Below, in pieces: positions 22,401 through 34,779 of a DNA stretch of 64,000 bases. The stretch is from Lota lota. Its lineage: Eukaryota > Chordata > Actinopteri > Gadiformes > Lotidae. The position numbers and the translations under genes are program-made. Positions within the stretch are counted from its first letter, which is position 1, and each line of letters opens with the position of its first letter. A model generated the notes under the pieces. The model made no database searches and was not told the DNA's origin. It worked only from the letters and a program-made list of their open reading frames with translations. The DNA lies in assembly GCA_026745465.1 (NCBI GenBank), contig JACYXH010000406.1, positions 285,001-349,000 on the forward strand, written 5' to 3'.

Positions 22401-25010
22401 ATTTAGTCTGGTAACAGCAGTGGTTTGTCTGGTAACAAACAGTGGGAGTAGGTCTGTAACAGCAGTGGTTTGTCTGGTAACAATAGCATTATTTAGTCTG
22501 GTAACAGCAGTGGTTTGAATGGTGTGGTAACATTGGTTGTTTGCTGTCATATCTGATAGTAAACTATACAGTTCATGCAGACTTACCAGTAATACCTGTT
22601 GGCAGGTAGATTCACGGTCTTCCTCCAGATGAACGGCTCCTCCATCAGCTCTCCTCAGCCAAGGAGTCCTGGTCTGTAACAAACAGCGGTAGTTTGTCTG
22701 GTAACAGAGCAGTAGTTTGTGTGGTCTGTTAACACAGCAGTGGTTTGAATGGTGTGGTAACATTTGTCATTTGCTGTAATGCCTGATAGTAAACAATACA
22801 GCTCATCATGCAAACTTACCAGTAACACTTGTTGGTGGGTAGATTCATGGTCTTCCTCCAGCAGCTGGATTCCTGGTCTGGTAACAAACCGTGGTAGTGG
22901 TTGAGCCGTGGGTGGGTGGGTGGGTTTATTCTTTGGATGCCCTGTTTAAACCAGTGCTGGGTGGAGTGTTAAAGAGAGGATGAAATATGATTATTATTAT
23001 TCATTCCAACTTGTCATTCCATTGAAACTGTGGCAAAAGCATCTTCAGTTATCGGTTAGTCAGAAAACTATTAAATGCAAGTATGTGAATTCAAGAGCAT
23101 ACCTTTTTAATTAAAGAGCAAACCTTTTTAATTCAAGAGCATACCTCTGGTCGTCACATGACACAGAACACAATGTTGACTAACAGCTGGCATTTACCTC
23201 TAAAGACATCAGCAGTCACATCGCAGCCCTGCAGGCGGATCCTGGTGGGTCATCTCAACGTCTAGTCACAACACAATCTTATCTTTTGTTTAAAAAAAGA
23301 CAACTTTTAGAACTTATGTGAGAAAGTAGAGCAGACCCTACAGCCTTCACATTTAGAGCAACATTGCGAGTGTACATAAATCCTGTTCACTCATAGCTCC
23401 TTTAACCCAGGGAATGTTTTCTCTAAATCGTTCTGATCAAAGGGATGGCTGCAGTGACAGCTCTAGGAGTAGTAGATTCCATAGAAGTGGCAGTGAGAGT
23501 GATAATCACTTTAGAGATGGGTGTCCTTACCCCCACGAGGACATCCTTCACCAGGCAGGTCCTCCAGCACGGCTCGCCATCAGCTCCCCTCCGCCACGGA
23601 GTCCTGGTCTGCAACAACCAGCCGTGGTTTCACCTCAACGTCTGCTAACAAACAGTGGGAGTAGGTCTGGTAACAGCATTATTTAGTCTGGTACAAAACA
23701 GTGGGAGTAGGTCTGGTAACAGCATTATTTAGTCTGCTAACAAACAGTGGGAGTAGGTCTGGTAACAGCATTATTTAGTCTGCTAACAAACAGTGGGAGT
23801 AGGTCTGGTAAAAGCATTATTTAGTCTGGTAACAGCATTATTTAGTCTGGTAACAAACAGTGGGGTAGGTCTGGTAACAGCATTATTTAGTCTGGTAACA
23901 AACAGTGGGAGTAGGTCTGGTAACAGCATTATTTAGTCTGGTAACAAACAGTGGGAGTAGGTCTGGTAACAGCAGTGGTTTGTCTGGTAACAATAGCATT
24001 ATTTAGTCTGGTAACAGCAGTGGTTTGTCTGGTAACAAACAGTGGGAGTAGGTCTGTAACAGCATTATTTAGTCTGGTAACAAACAGTGGGAGTAGGTCT
24101 GGTAACAGCATTATTTAGTCTGCTAACAAACAGTGGGAGTAGGTCTGGTAACAATAGCATTATTTAGTCTGGTAACAGCAGTGGTTTGAATGGTGTGGTA
24201 ACATTGGTCGTTTGCTGTCATGTCTGATAGTAAACTATACAGTTCATGCAGACTTACCAGTAATACTTGTTGGCAGGTAGATTCATGGTCTTCCTCCAGA
24301 TGAACGGCTCCTCCATCAGCTCTCCTCAGCCAAGGAGTCCTGGTCTGTAACAAACACAGTGGTAGTGGTTGAGTCGTGGGTGGGTGGATTTATCCTTTGA
24401 TGCCTCGTTTAAATCATTCTGAACCAAAATGTTGGCTTGAGTGTAAAAGATTGAGTAACAGAAGATTTATTTTATATTTTAAACTTGCAGTTTAAAATAG
24501 AAGAAACATTCACACTCTTAGCAATTTGTTATTCAGGGAACTAGTAAAACATTCTGTGAATTCAACAGCATTCCTCTGGTCTTCAAATGACGAAAAAAAA
24601 AAGACTTAGTATTAACCTTCCAAAGACTTAAGCAGTCACATCGTAGTCCTCGTATCGTTCCTGGTGGGTCATCAGCCTCATCGATTCACAATACAAACAC
24701 ACTTTGAATCAGTATACAAATAAAACCGTCTCCCACCTCAGCCGACAGACTTTATCATATGTTAAAATAAACTATACAACTTCTAGAACTTGTGGAAAAC
24801 AAGGACTGTTTTCTCTACATCAGCCATCATAAGTGATGGCTGCAGTAACAGATTTAAGAACAAAAAAAGTTCAGTAGCAGTGAGATTGATAATCACGTTA
24901 AAGTTGGGCTTCCTTCGTCAGGCAGGACCTCCAGCACGGCTCCACCATCAGCTCCCCTCCGCCACGGCGTCCCGGTCTGCTATCAAACAGCGCTAGTTCA
25001 GTCTAACATC
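19430..25010 (-). repeat. Tandem segmental duplication with repeated exon-like cassettes (minus strand)
   Basis: Three near-identical copies of a 1.2-1.6 kb unit (anchors at 20097/21291/22827 and 20663/21855/23414), with diverged partial copies at both ends (19518-19950 and 24215-25010). Copies differ mainly in the number of an internal ~45-bp minisatellite (TAGGTCTGGTAACAGCATTA). On the minus strand each unit holds exon-like blocks flanked by splice signals: an 87-nt block (19941-19855, acceptor GTTACAG, donor GTAAGT) open in one frame, a related 58-nt block, a TRTPWRRGADG block with donor GTAAGG, and a ~64-nt block with donor GTAAAT. The shared 5' part (ACCAGGACTCC...GAGCTGATGG) shows the blocks are paralogous. 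No known protein is recognised. It may be exons of an unknown transcript, or a duplicated non-coding element. Confidence 0.7.
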
Positions 25011-25289
25011 TGGTAACAGACCTGGGGATGTAAAACCTGCACACCCTTGCATTTGTAAAGGGGTAGCAAATGTCAACCTTCCTTAAGTTTACAAGTTGAC
25101 TTGAGACATTTATAAACTATAGTAGTTGCAGCCATGGGAGCAAAAATACCTCATATGACTTCAAATCACAGCTTTGGCAAAATTACGAAAAACTAATAAA
25201 TCACCCTCTACAATAGTTTACAAGAACTAAAAAGAACCTCCGGGCGTTTAGCGTTTCAGAACAGCTTGGTGATGGTTAACCTCTGGTCC

Positions 25290-25665
25290 TCAGCCTCCAG
25301 TCCACCCTGGTGCCCCATTCCTGGTCCAGGTGATCTGGTTACCCGCTGGTCCACTCTGGTGCCCCATGCCTGGTCCAGGGGATCTGGTTACCCTCTGGTC
25401 CACCCTGGTGCCCCATCCCTGGTGCCCCATGCCTGGTCCAGGGGATCTGGTTATCCGCTGGTCCATCCTGGTGCCCCATTCCTGGTCCAGGGGATCTGGT
25501 TACCCGCTGGTCCACCCTGGTGCCCCATGCCTGGTCCAGGGGATCTGGTTACCCGCTGGTCCACCCTGATGCCCCATGCCTGGTCCAGGGGATCTGGTTA
25601 CCCGCTGGTCCACCCTGGTGCCCCATTCCTGGTCCAGGGGATCTGGTTACCCTCTGGTCCTCTGG
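25290..25665. repeat. 49-bp minisatellite (~7 copies)
   Basis: Units containing CTGGTCCAGGGGATCTGGTT and CCACCCTGGTGCCCCATGCC, period 49. Intergenic. Confidence 0.94.
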
Positions 25666-25669
25666 AGCT

Positions 25670-27400
25670 GCCTCCAGACCTTGTGACACAAACTACAGTT
25701 ACAATTCCATCTCTGCACAGTTCTTGGGTCTATATTACTTCAACATGCCCATCCTGATCGTACTGCCAGTTGCCCTCTCCGGTGACACAACATCCACCCA
25801 AAACATGTCGACTGGAATCCCAACGTTCCAGTACGAACCAGCAATTAGAAACGTAACCAGCAACTCACCTTGAGCTGAACGATGATAAAGATCTCGTGGT
25901 CCTTTGGTCATCTTCTCATAAAATACAGCCAACAGACTTACCTTGAGGAGATCTAGTAGTTTGTTGCTGTTGGTTCATGTACAGATCATTTTGACTATAC
26001 ATTGCAGTTCCCCCAGCTAACAAATTATCTACCACCAATAAACAAGGCTCACAACTGTACAAAAACAAAATATATATAAAACAACCATGTTAGCCAACAG
26101 CTTTTAACCTGAAATCCTTCATCTCAGAATATTGTCCACATTTCTACATGATCTAGATATATCCAGGTATAAAAACATATCCAAAAGACAATTTAAAGCT
26201 CACAGAATGCCAACCATAACCTGCAACCACAAACTAACCATCAACACGGAGATCATATAAATTAAAGATATCCTACAGCTTTAATGATTAATTATTTAAA
26301 CCCAGTAATAAAACAAACCCATAATTTTAGAACTACCAAAACAATCTTCCTGATTTACAGAGCTAGGCGTAACATGCTGTTGTGTTCTGATGCCTTTTGT
26401 CCACTTCCTTGCTACTCTCGAAAACGTTGCATCAACATTGCATGAGTGTTGCCTTATTGATCTGGGTGTGGTCTGAGTGACCAGAGCTGCATGCTACGAT
26501 ACGATGCTGTCTGACCGCTACAGTTCTGCAGACGTGCCCCCTCAGAAGAAACCAAGTGTCATAACATCAGTTACATGAACTGGAACATCCGTCAAGACCG
26601 TGACAGGGACTCCCAAGGAGAAATGCCAAGGGTAGGATGTGAGGCCTCCAACACTTAGGGACTAGAATACAACCTAGCTCTTGTGGAGAGAACCATTGAG
26701 CACATTTCAATGTTCCTCTTCATAGATCTTGAAGCCCCAGTGATCTGGAGAAGAGCATGACTGCAGCTTGAAGAGGACCCTAGTTGGGATGTTTCCGAGA
26801 TGGTTTCAGATTCAAGGGGACCATCTACCAGGTCCAGCTAGCCTTGCATCTCAGAACAGAAGATATGGTCCACAGAGCTTGCCAGCCATCGATCATGTCG
26901 GGGTAGGAAGGGCAGCCCCGTCGCAGACCGTCAAAAATGTTCTGGTTCATTTTCCAACTTCTCAGTTGATTTCTCGTCAGTATGTCCAGTTGGAATGCCA
27001 TTAGTCCATCAGCCATTGTTCCAAGGTTCCATTATTCCTTCCCATTGTTCACATAATTCAGTCACACTGCAGTCCATTCTGCGTAACACTCAAGTCATGC
27101 TGTCCCGTGTGTAGGAGGTGGAATAAAAAGCCAGATGCTGAATTGCTCCCGGCTCTTGATGTATACTGGATTGCAAAGGCATAGCGTGTTCCTGCACCAC
27201 TCACTTTGTTACCGTGGTTGATTTAGGGCACATCCAGAAACGTCCGACCAAATGATCCTCAAGGATGTTTTAAATGCAGAAGCGTCGTATTGTAGCTGAA
27301 ATTCAAAAGATACAAATGCTGCGATAAAATAGACCAGATTAAAACAAACCAGTTAAAATCGTCATTTTAACTGGATGTGGGTCACCCCACGTTCATGTCA
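25670..27400. other. Intergenic, no recognised gene; short homology to 28.4 kb
   Basis: No conserved exon found. Two patches (about 26525-26560 and 26818-26850) resemble, in inverted orientation, the minus-strand sequence at 28440-28340 (AGAAACCAAGTGT, then CATCTACCAGGTCCAGCTAG against CATCTTCCAGGGCCAGCTGG). This suggests an old duplicated element. Confidence 0.4.
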
Positions 27401-27429
27401 TGGGTCAAGATGCTCACACATGCCATGTC

Positions 27430-27968
27430 AGGTCAATCCCTGGCCACCCTTACATGCAATACCTCATGCCAGGTCAAACACTGCCCACACTCACATGAAG
27501 TACCTATACCAGGTCAAACACTGGCCACGCTCACATGAAGTACCTATGCCAGGTCAAACACTGCCCACGCTCACATGAAGACCCTATGCCAGGTCAAACA
27601 CTGGCCACGCTCACATGAAGTACCTATGCCAGGTTGAAAGCTGGCCACGCTCACATGAAGTACCTATGCCAGGTTGAAAGCTGGCCACGCTCACATGAAG
27701 AACCTATGCCAGGTTGAAAGCTGGCCACGCTCACATGAAATACCTATGCCAGGTCAAACACTGGCCACACTCACATGAAGTACCTATGCCAGGTCAAACA
27801 CTGGCCACACTCACATGAAGTACCCTAGGCCAGGTCAAACACTGGCCACGCTCACATGAAGTACCTATGCCAGGTCAAACACTGGCCACACTCACATGAA
27901 GTACCCTAGGCCAGGTCAAACACTGGCCACGCTCACATGAAGTACCCTAGGCCAGGTCAAACTCACAT
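27430..27968. repeat. 40-bp minisatellite (~13 copies)
   Basis: Units containing GGTCAAACACTGGCCACGCT followed by CACATGAAGTACCTATGCCA, period 40. Directly downstream of the putative minus-strand transcript end. Confidence 0.95.
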
Positions 27969-27994
27969 GAACATACACATGTAGTATGAAAAAA

Positions 27995-29485
27995 AATGCA
28001 AATTACATTATTTATTATAAACAAGTATACAAACTATAGTAAACTAAAAACCGTCCGACATTGGTAATTGATTGTGCAGGGTGTCTCCAAAAGAATGACA
28101 AGGTTGACTCAAGTCCCTGAAGGACATCCTGGCAGTCCAGTGGTTTCCTGAATGAGTTTCCTTCAGATGCAAAGTGCCGCCTTGATGAGCCTGAGGACAG
28201 GGACAGAATTTGATGGAAGTGGTGAGAAGGTAATCTGTTGAGAAGGGCAACCCAGTGGTGGGTTGGTAGGTCTTGATCATCTCATCATCATCCCATCTGA
28301 GCAGCAGGCCGATGAGCTGGCTTAGATGCAAGCCTTTCTCAGGCTGAACTGCAGAGTAATGGGCGAGGCCAGCTGGCCCTGGAAGATGGGTCGGCCTCTT
28401 AAACACTTGGTTTCTCCTGAGTTGTCAAGTCTGCAGAACTATATACTTCAGACAGCACAGTACCCTAGCATGCATCTCTGATCACTCAAACCACACACCC
28501 CATCAGTAAGACAAAACATGTGATGTGATGCAAAGTTCAGGAAAGTAGTGGGTAAGTGGGCAGAAAACAAATCTGAACCCAACCTTGTATGTTTTGGCTG
28601 TACTCCGAAATCCAACTATTCTTACAAAATTCACTTAGAAACTATACTGCACCACTTTTAACGACACAATTCACAACTTGTTCAAAGTAAACACTGAATC
28701 ACCCCATGTACCAACAAAAACCCATACTATTTAAATCAACCTCAACCAACCAGGAGGCCAAAATGATGCCCCAGCATAATGAAGAAATATCGGGACTTAC
28801 AGTTCGCAGTTTCTTCTTCATGGTTCAATTGTGATACTCACAGAATCGCAGTTTCTCCTCCTTGACCTGTGAAGGAGCGCAATGAGCAGATTAGTTTTAG
28901 ACCTCAAATGAACCACTGAACACAGTGGCAATGTTGCTTCATGTTCATCATCTACTCCCACATTTCTAGAGCAACCAACTGATTACAAGTTTTAAATTGC
29001 AGTTCTTTATTATTAAACTTTTGATATTTTGAATAATGGTTATGGTTTTTACTGGATGGTAAAGAAGCCACACCGACAGGGTCTGATTTACCCAGGTAAA
29101 CCTTCAGTCTGTATTGGTATGGGCGGAATGGTAAATAAGCCACGTCTACAGGGTCTGACTTATCTCAGACCCCTACAACTTTATATTCATGTTGTGTTGA
29201 GCACTCTGTAGAAGCAGAAACTAGTCAGAACTGGTGTTAGCACTACACATGTGGTCCTAATGTTAGATTGAATATCGTGTGTCTATTAAGGCATAGAATA
29301 AATTAATTTACATCACCTATGACCACGCAAAGATACTAATTTAAAACCGTTGACGTCCAATTACATGCATAACTAACATTATTTGACATATCAAGTAGGC
29401 CTAGTAGATAAATGCTCTACTCACAGCAGCTCCAGATATAGCGGTCCGTTTTACTTCGAAAAGCGTTCGTTACCTCGCGGTTAAC
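27995..29485 (-). ncRNA. Putative spliced minus-strand transcript (probably non-coding)
   Basis: Three exon-like segments in minus orientation. 29485-29425 has acceptor TTTTCCAG and donor GTGAGT. 28866 to 28842 (or 28801) has acceptor TTCACAG and two candidate donors, GTGAGT and GTAAGT, that sit in a duplicated AGAAACTGCGA context. A terminal exon runs from 28430 (acceptor TTCTGCAG) to an AATAAA at 28016-28011. The terminal exon carries a 120-codon open frame (28406-28044), but the track start is GTG, an in-frame TGA lies just upstream, and no known family is recognised. A GC-richer region at 29.6-30.3 kb could be the promoter. Existence of the transcript is inference from splice and polyA signals only. 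Confidence 0.4.
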
Positions 29486-29629
29486 CTGGAAAACAGAGGA
29501 GCAGATTTGGCATTAGTCACTCATAACCGTTGACCGGAAAATTCCAACCACGTCCTGGTTCAACCTCTAAAATAATATCAAGATTACCGTGTATTGGAGA
29601 CATTAGACGGCTGGTTGGGGAAACAACCT

Positions 29630-30250
29630 ATTTGGTTAACTGAGCTGAACCCAGCGCGAGCAGCAGCAGACAGTCAAACTGAGCGCGAGCAGCAACAGGT
29701 GAACTCATTAGCACGGGGACCTAATTAATAGAAGCGCTTGCAGGTGGAGAGGCTCCTCGCTGCAGAGCCAACGGGTGGAGCTTGAGCTAGTAAGCTCCTC
29801 CCTAACTCACTCGTACAACTTGTAGCACAAGTTCAAGTAGCATCTAGCCATAGCCCCGGAGAGCGAGCTCTGTCTGGGCAGCGGTTGACTGCGGCGTCCG
29901 AGAGAGGGTTAAGCTTCTCGGACACGTCTAGTATAACGCTACGGTGTGTGCGGATGCGTGGAGCTCGTTATGGACAGCCGTTGATTTTGATGATCGCTGC
30001 CGAGAGAGGGTTAGGCTTAGGGTTGGCGGTTTTATTGAGGTTTATCTCCGCGTCCGAGTGAAGGTTAAGCTTCTCGGTATAACGCCACGGTGTGTGGCTC
30101 ATTAGAACCATCTTACACGACGACGCTACTAAAAGAGAAGCACAACGTTGCTGCGGGTCTCCACACGCCCCGCTCATTCCCAGAACTTTGAGCTAGTCTC
30201 CACCAGGGTTTACTGTGCTGCCTGGGGACGCTGCAATCACTCTGAGAAAG
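29630..30250. promoter_or_regulatory. GC-richer region with internal duplication; candidate promoter
   Basis: Two diverged copies of a block containing GGTTAAGCTTCTCGG and ATAACGC.ACGGTGTGTG (about 29892-29955 and 30050-30093), and a repeated GCGCGAGCAGCA. It lies upstream of the putative minus-strand transcript. Promoter function is inferred from position and composition only. Confidence 0.3.
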
Positions 30251-30299
30251 GAGTAAGGATGTACTCCTCCCCACCGACGCAGGGAGGAGAAACAAATGG

Positions 30300-31620
30300 T
30301 TGGCTCAAATTGGCAGGAGCAGTCTAACTAATCAAAGATTAAAATGACCAAAACATACGTGAGGGAATCAAATTCAAACACTGCAATTGCATTTTTTCCA
30401 CAAACAAAGACCACACCATTGGGAAGCTTGATGTTTGATTTATTAAAAAGAACAGGGAAATGCTTGAAAAGATAGATATAATTTCACAAGATAAGCTTGT
30501 ATCATGAAATATCCCTTTCCGTATCATTTTACAACGCATAAGTACCAAAGCATTGTGGATGTGAAATGTCTTCTGTGGGTTACGAATAATAAAGTCCAAT
30601 AAAAGCTTCCAAACATACATGGTAAAAATGGACAATGTAATATTCTACTACAAGGCATATGTTCAGAACATGGTAAAACTGTGGACACAAACTAGGCTTT
30701 GTTTTACAGTACAGTTTCAGCCTACTGACCGAGTAAATTATGGAAACATCTGAAAGAACGGGCTCATTAAGGAAGACACTAGAGGAAAACTTCCTGTGGA
30801 GCGTGTTACCAGATATTGCTTTGTATTGATGTCATTTTTCAACTTTAATAGAAACAATTCCATAGTTTCTAGGTTAAATCGATTTGACCCTTTATAAATG
30901 GGTGGAACCATGGACAACAACTATTTTAGAAAAAGTAATTTATTTCTAGATAGTACATACTTAAACTTGGGCTGTTACCAACGTAAACCTTGAATAACTG
31001 CAATTATAACTGGAATTGATGGGTAAAATGTGTTTATAATTCTTGGTTGCCTACTTTCCTAGAAAGTACACAATTATATCTAAATTATTAACAACCTAAA
31101 ACGATCACAACTACACAGTACTTAGCTGAGTTGATGGGTAATAGTGGAGGTTTCTCTTGGTATTTCAGCTGTAGTTTATCTGATTTACCTCTTATTTACC
31201 ATTGGTAATTACCCATTAATGTATTACAAGTTACAATATTTTAACCAGTTATTTATTAACGGTTATATATTAACCATATATTAATAATTAGGGGACTTCT
31301 TACTTAAACTATTACTTAAAACTTAAAACTATTTACAATTTACTTTTCTACTGTATAGGCATTGAATAATAATAAACTAAATAATAAAATAACAACTAAA
31401 CTTTTTTGTCTCTCTAGCATCATGCAACATCTATTTTGAGATTATTTAAAACAGTTACAGGATAAACCAAGAAGATAATCTAGAGAAGAAGGAGGAGGCC
31501 AGGATCACAGAAGCAGACCAAACATTACATTACCAGAGAGAAGAAGGCTAAAGCAACACATCTCTAGCTGGTGATTTGATTTTGCACTTCTGAATAATTG
31601 GCTGTTTTGTCTTGAATGTT
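30300..31620. other. AT-rich intergenic DNA, nothing recognised
   Basis: No conserved ORF, repeat family or RNA gene recognised. The part nearest 31,620 should hold the lectin gene's 3' UTR. Confidence 0.5.
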
Positions 31621-31623
31621 GCT

Positions 31624-32436
31624 CTAAACGATATGGAAGCAGAATAAGTTCCTCCTCTCAACACAGTTTCTAGCTTGCTTGCCTTTCTCAGACAGAGTCC
31701 CACAGTTCATCCCGTTGGCTGGGCACACAGGCATGGAGACACCAGCATCTGTTTCCCCATCCATCCACAGCCACCGGCCAGCCAGCCAACGTAGACCAAT
31801 CCACACCTCAGCTGTCTGGGCCTCACGGACGATGCTCTGAGCATAAGCTAATTCTTCGCTGGTGTGCAAACTCAGGAGATCTGACGCTGGATTGATTTGA
31901 AACTTCCATCTGTCCACTTGAAGAGCCCTGCAGTGGTCAATAGCTTCCTCCCATGTTTTGTTCTCCTTCACTAAAATCAGGTTGTCCATCTGACAAACAA
32001 ATGTATTGGAACATGATGCACAATCATCACCATACAACTTGTCACTCTTTATGTGGACAAACCTGTCCTCTGTGTTAGGTTCTCCAGATGCCCAACTCAT
32101 TGTAGCATATGTCTCGTTGTTCACCCACTTCCACACATTCAGGTCCTTCTCGTCCCTATGAAGACCAATCCAGCAGCTACTGCTCTGAAGTATGCTATAC
32201 CCACCACAAAGTTGGCGTACTTCTTCGAATTCAGCTTGATTTCTCATGATGGCTAAATCAGAATGGTATGTAGCATCTGAAGATCTGCATCTTCGCCGGG
32301 CTTCCTCCCATGTCCATTGTTCAGTTCTATAGACTAATGTTCTGCTTAGCAGAGAGGCCTCCACACGAGGCGGTTGGCTGATGGAAAGTGTTAGAATGAA
32401 GAACAGAATCAGGTAGTCTGTAAATGTATTCCTCAT
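31624..32436 (-). CDS. Intronless secreted protein with two C-type lectin domains
   Basis: 270 aa in one exon. Residues 1-27 are a signal peptide (hydrophobic YLILFFILTLSIS). CTLD1 (about 31-149) has the WTWEEARRRC start, CWIGL at 88-92, W..GEPN at 115-121 and a closing FVCQ. The EPN tripeptide is the mannose-type Ca2+/sugar motif, but the usual partner WND is not seen, only YGDDC. CTLD2 (about 153-270) starts with TWEEAIDHC, has VWIGLRW at 211-217 and ends CVERRNLFCF; it lacks EPN/QPD, so it is probably not a Ca2+-dependent sugar binder. Sequons NET (107) and NKT (159). No transmembrane helix or GPI signal was seen, so it is presumably secreted. Fish carry many such tandem-CTLD genes; exact orthology cannot be assigned. 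Lack of introns suggests a retrocopy or fused exons. Confidence 0.88.
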   Translation of the reverse strand: MRNTFTDYLILFFILTLSISQPPRVEASLLSRTLVYRTEQWTWEEARRRCRSSDATYHSDLAIMRNQAEFEEVRQLCGGYSILQSSSCWIGLHRDEKDLNVWKWVNNETYATMSWASGEPNTEDRFVHIKSDKLYGDDCASCSNTFVCQMDNLILVKENKTWEEAIDHCRALQVDRWKFQINPASDLLSLHTSEELAYAQSIVREAQTAEVWIGLRWLAGRWLWMDGETDAGVSMPVCPANGMNCGTLSEKGKQARNCVERRNLFCFHIV

Positions 32437-32539
32437 GATTCTTGTCCAGATTCAAAGATGGCTTGGTTTGATGTTCTCCGATAAAGGCTGCTTGTCCAGA
32501 CAAGGCAAACTGAATTTGTTCCTCACCATTCTGTCCTAT

Positions 32540-32552
32540 CTTTAAATAGTCT
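32540..32552 (-). promoter_or_regulatory. TATA-like box upstream of the lectin gene
   Basis: Minus-strand CTATTTAAAG about 105 bp upstream of the ATG at 32436. It is followed by sequence that could be a short 5' UTR and preceded by a GGGA-rich repeat (32553-32585). Confidence 0.45.
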
Positions 32553-33431
32553 AAGGGAGGGAGGGAGGGAGAGAGGGAGAGAGGACCATCCCTTATTCCA
32601 CCTTGGTGACCTATTGGTATTTTGAGTTGTTGGAAAGCATTTGCTTAGGATTTAACAGTATTTACACCTTTGGTTATTCATTTAGATGCCATTCATGTAA
32701 ATTGTTGTTGTTTGAATGTAAATGCAATCTAGTAAAGGTCAAGGTGAAGGAAGGTCAAGAAGTATTTGATTATTGTTACTGGCTGGCACAGTTGTCACTG
32801 TTTCATTTGGTCATTTTCATCATAAGTAAATCCATATAAAGCAGCATGTTGAGAATCATCAACGTGACATTACCGAACAACATATATTGGAAGTTATGCA
32901 TCCTACTTCATATTGTCATAGACACATTGAAACGATGAGTAAAAACATTTTACCACGATACGTTTTTCCTTTATTCATTTCCACATTATCATACATTGGG
33001 TTATGTAATTCAGGTATTTTTCTTCATTAATAGCTGGTGTATTGTGATATTTAAGATGTAAACGTAGTAAGATGACAAATAGGCCAATCTATTCTCGTAT
33101 CACTGCTCTCTCACATGATCGCTGTATTGATTTAATTATTAAAAGTTTGCAACAGAGTACAGCTTGTATAATGTCCAGGATTATTGCAGCACAGGAGGTC
33201 GAAGGCCTCCGATAAAGGTGACCAAAAAAACATTTGTACTTTGGGGGTCCATGCATCAACAAAATATCTGATGTTATTATTTCTGAAATAAAAAAGGGGG
33301 ACGTTATTTACAATTTCACATTCTACTTGAGTTAATTTTGTCACGAGTGAGGAAAGTATTCAGAAAGCAAAAACCAGTCCGAATATGTTAATTGGGTAAG
33401 AAACGATGTTATATTGAATGGTTTGATTGCA

Positions 33432-33497
33432 AAACAGAAGTTGCTGCTCTCAACACCGTTTCTAGCTTGCTTGCCTTCCTCAGACAGAGGCCACAAC
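33432..33497 (-). pseudogene. Fragment paralogous to the 3' end of the C-type lectin gene
   Basis: Minus strand contains GAGGAAGGCAAGCAAGCTAG, nearly identical to the lectin CDS end (GAGAAAGGCAAGCAAGCTAG at about 31687-31668). Similarity spans about 60 bp and covers the KGKQARN-CVERR-N region. Sequence outside it does not match, so this is a decayed or partial duplicate. Confidence 0.65.
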
Positions 33498-33499
33498 AC

Positions 33500-34700
33500 T
33501 GCACTGAACTCAAACTCAACTATGCTTCAAGGTCCTTTTGGCATTCGTGTAAATTGGATCATTCTTGAAGACGCGAAGATTAGGACGACTAGGCGATGTG
33601 CGTGGGGGATAGGCTCGCCTTACGCAAAACACGGGAGGCAGTATGGACCTTTCACTACTGGACTCGAGTTTGATTCCATCGCTGAAATTGATAAGCGATT
33701 ATAGGTCAATAGAGGTGGAGCTAGCGCCAGAGAGGCGGAGCTAGCGCCAGAGAGGCGTCAAGCTCCACCCTTTTGGTTCTGCAGTGAGCGCTACCGGCAG
33801 CTGTTATTATATATATAGTATAACTATATATACAACTTTACACGCTGTACTGTCTTCATTTTAGGGATCAAATAGGTTTTGTGGCTGCAGATTAATTTTA
33901 TTTGGTGGGAGAGGGCTCTTTTGATAGGGAAGGTTGCAGACCCCTGCCATAGACTATATAAAATAGGTTGTGACTTGTGACAGAGACAACGACTTGAAGC
34001 TATGTACCCCTCCCGTTGATTTGAAAAACAGTGAAGGCAAAAGAAAAGTATTGTGTTTGTTTGTTCGTTCAACATAACCGGTTAAACAATCAAATGTTTT
34101 CCTTTTGTGGATATGATGAAGAATAACTTATTTTTTAGGACACTTCGGAAAGCAAAGTATTTGATTTGATTTTAGATCATGGGAACATACCGGCAGCAAT
34201 TTACCAAGCATACATTCAACGAGACAATGTGTGTTCATGATTCTTATAGGGACACTTTCACACCGCGGGGAGTAACAACAAAGCAAACAAAGCTCTGCCG
34301 AATCGTGGAGAGTTTAGGATTGGCCATTGCTGACCAAGTTAATTTGCAATACAATATGGGTGAAGTGGACATGTATGCAAGGCTGCAACACAGTTAAAGG
34401 AATCTACACAACAAAGACGTCGGTCGGTTGGCGTGGCCTCAGTATCAGTGGCTACAGTGGAAATGCAAACCATCTTAACACCTTTCAATTAGAGGGAGGA
34501 AGGGAGGTATCTCTAGGTCCAATGAGAATGTATACAAATTCCTTTTAAATTGACTTTATTGACTTAATTATATAAACAAGGTTGATATAATTTGTATATA
34601 ATTGTATATTATAATTGCGATTAATATTTCCACGACAGGATATAAAGTCGGTTTTCCGCTGTAGCGTTTGAAACAATATTTAATATTAGATTTGTATAAG
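33500..34700. other. Intergenic DNA with a 21-bp direct duplication
   Basis: A GGAGCTAGCGCCAGAGAGGC unit occurs twice at 33717-33757, flanked by GTGGAGCT and AGCTCCAC inverted ends. The rest is AT-rich with no recognised gene. Confidence 0.5.
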
Positions 34701-34779
34701 TAAACAACTCTTATGTGTTTGCGTAGAATAATACATTAGTATCAACGATTCTTCCTCCCAAGTTTGCGCTGCCTTGTTT

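Noticed and set aside
27430..27968. CRISPR-like array
   Set aside because: Whole units repeat without unique spacers, and the genome is eukaryotic; it is a 40-bp minisatellite.
28044..28406. 120-codon minus-strand protein gene
   Set aside because: It starts at GTG with an in-frame TGA just upstream, and no family is recognised; kept only as part of a possible non-coding transcript.
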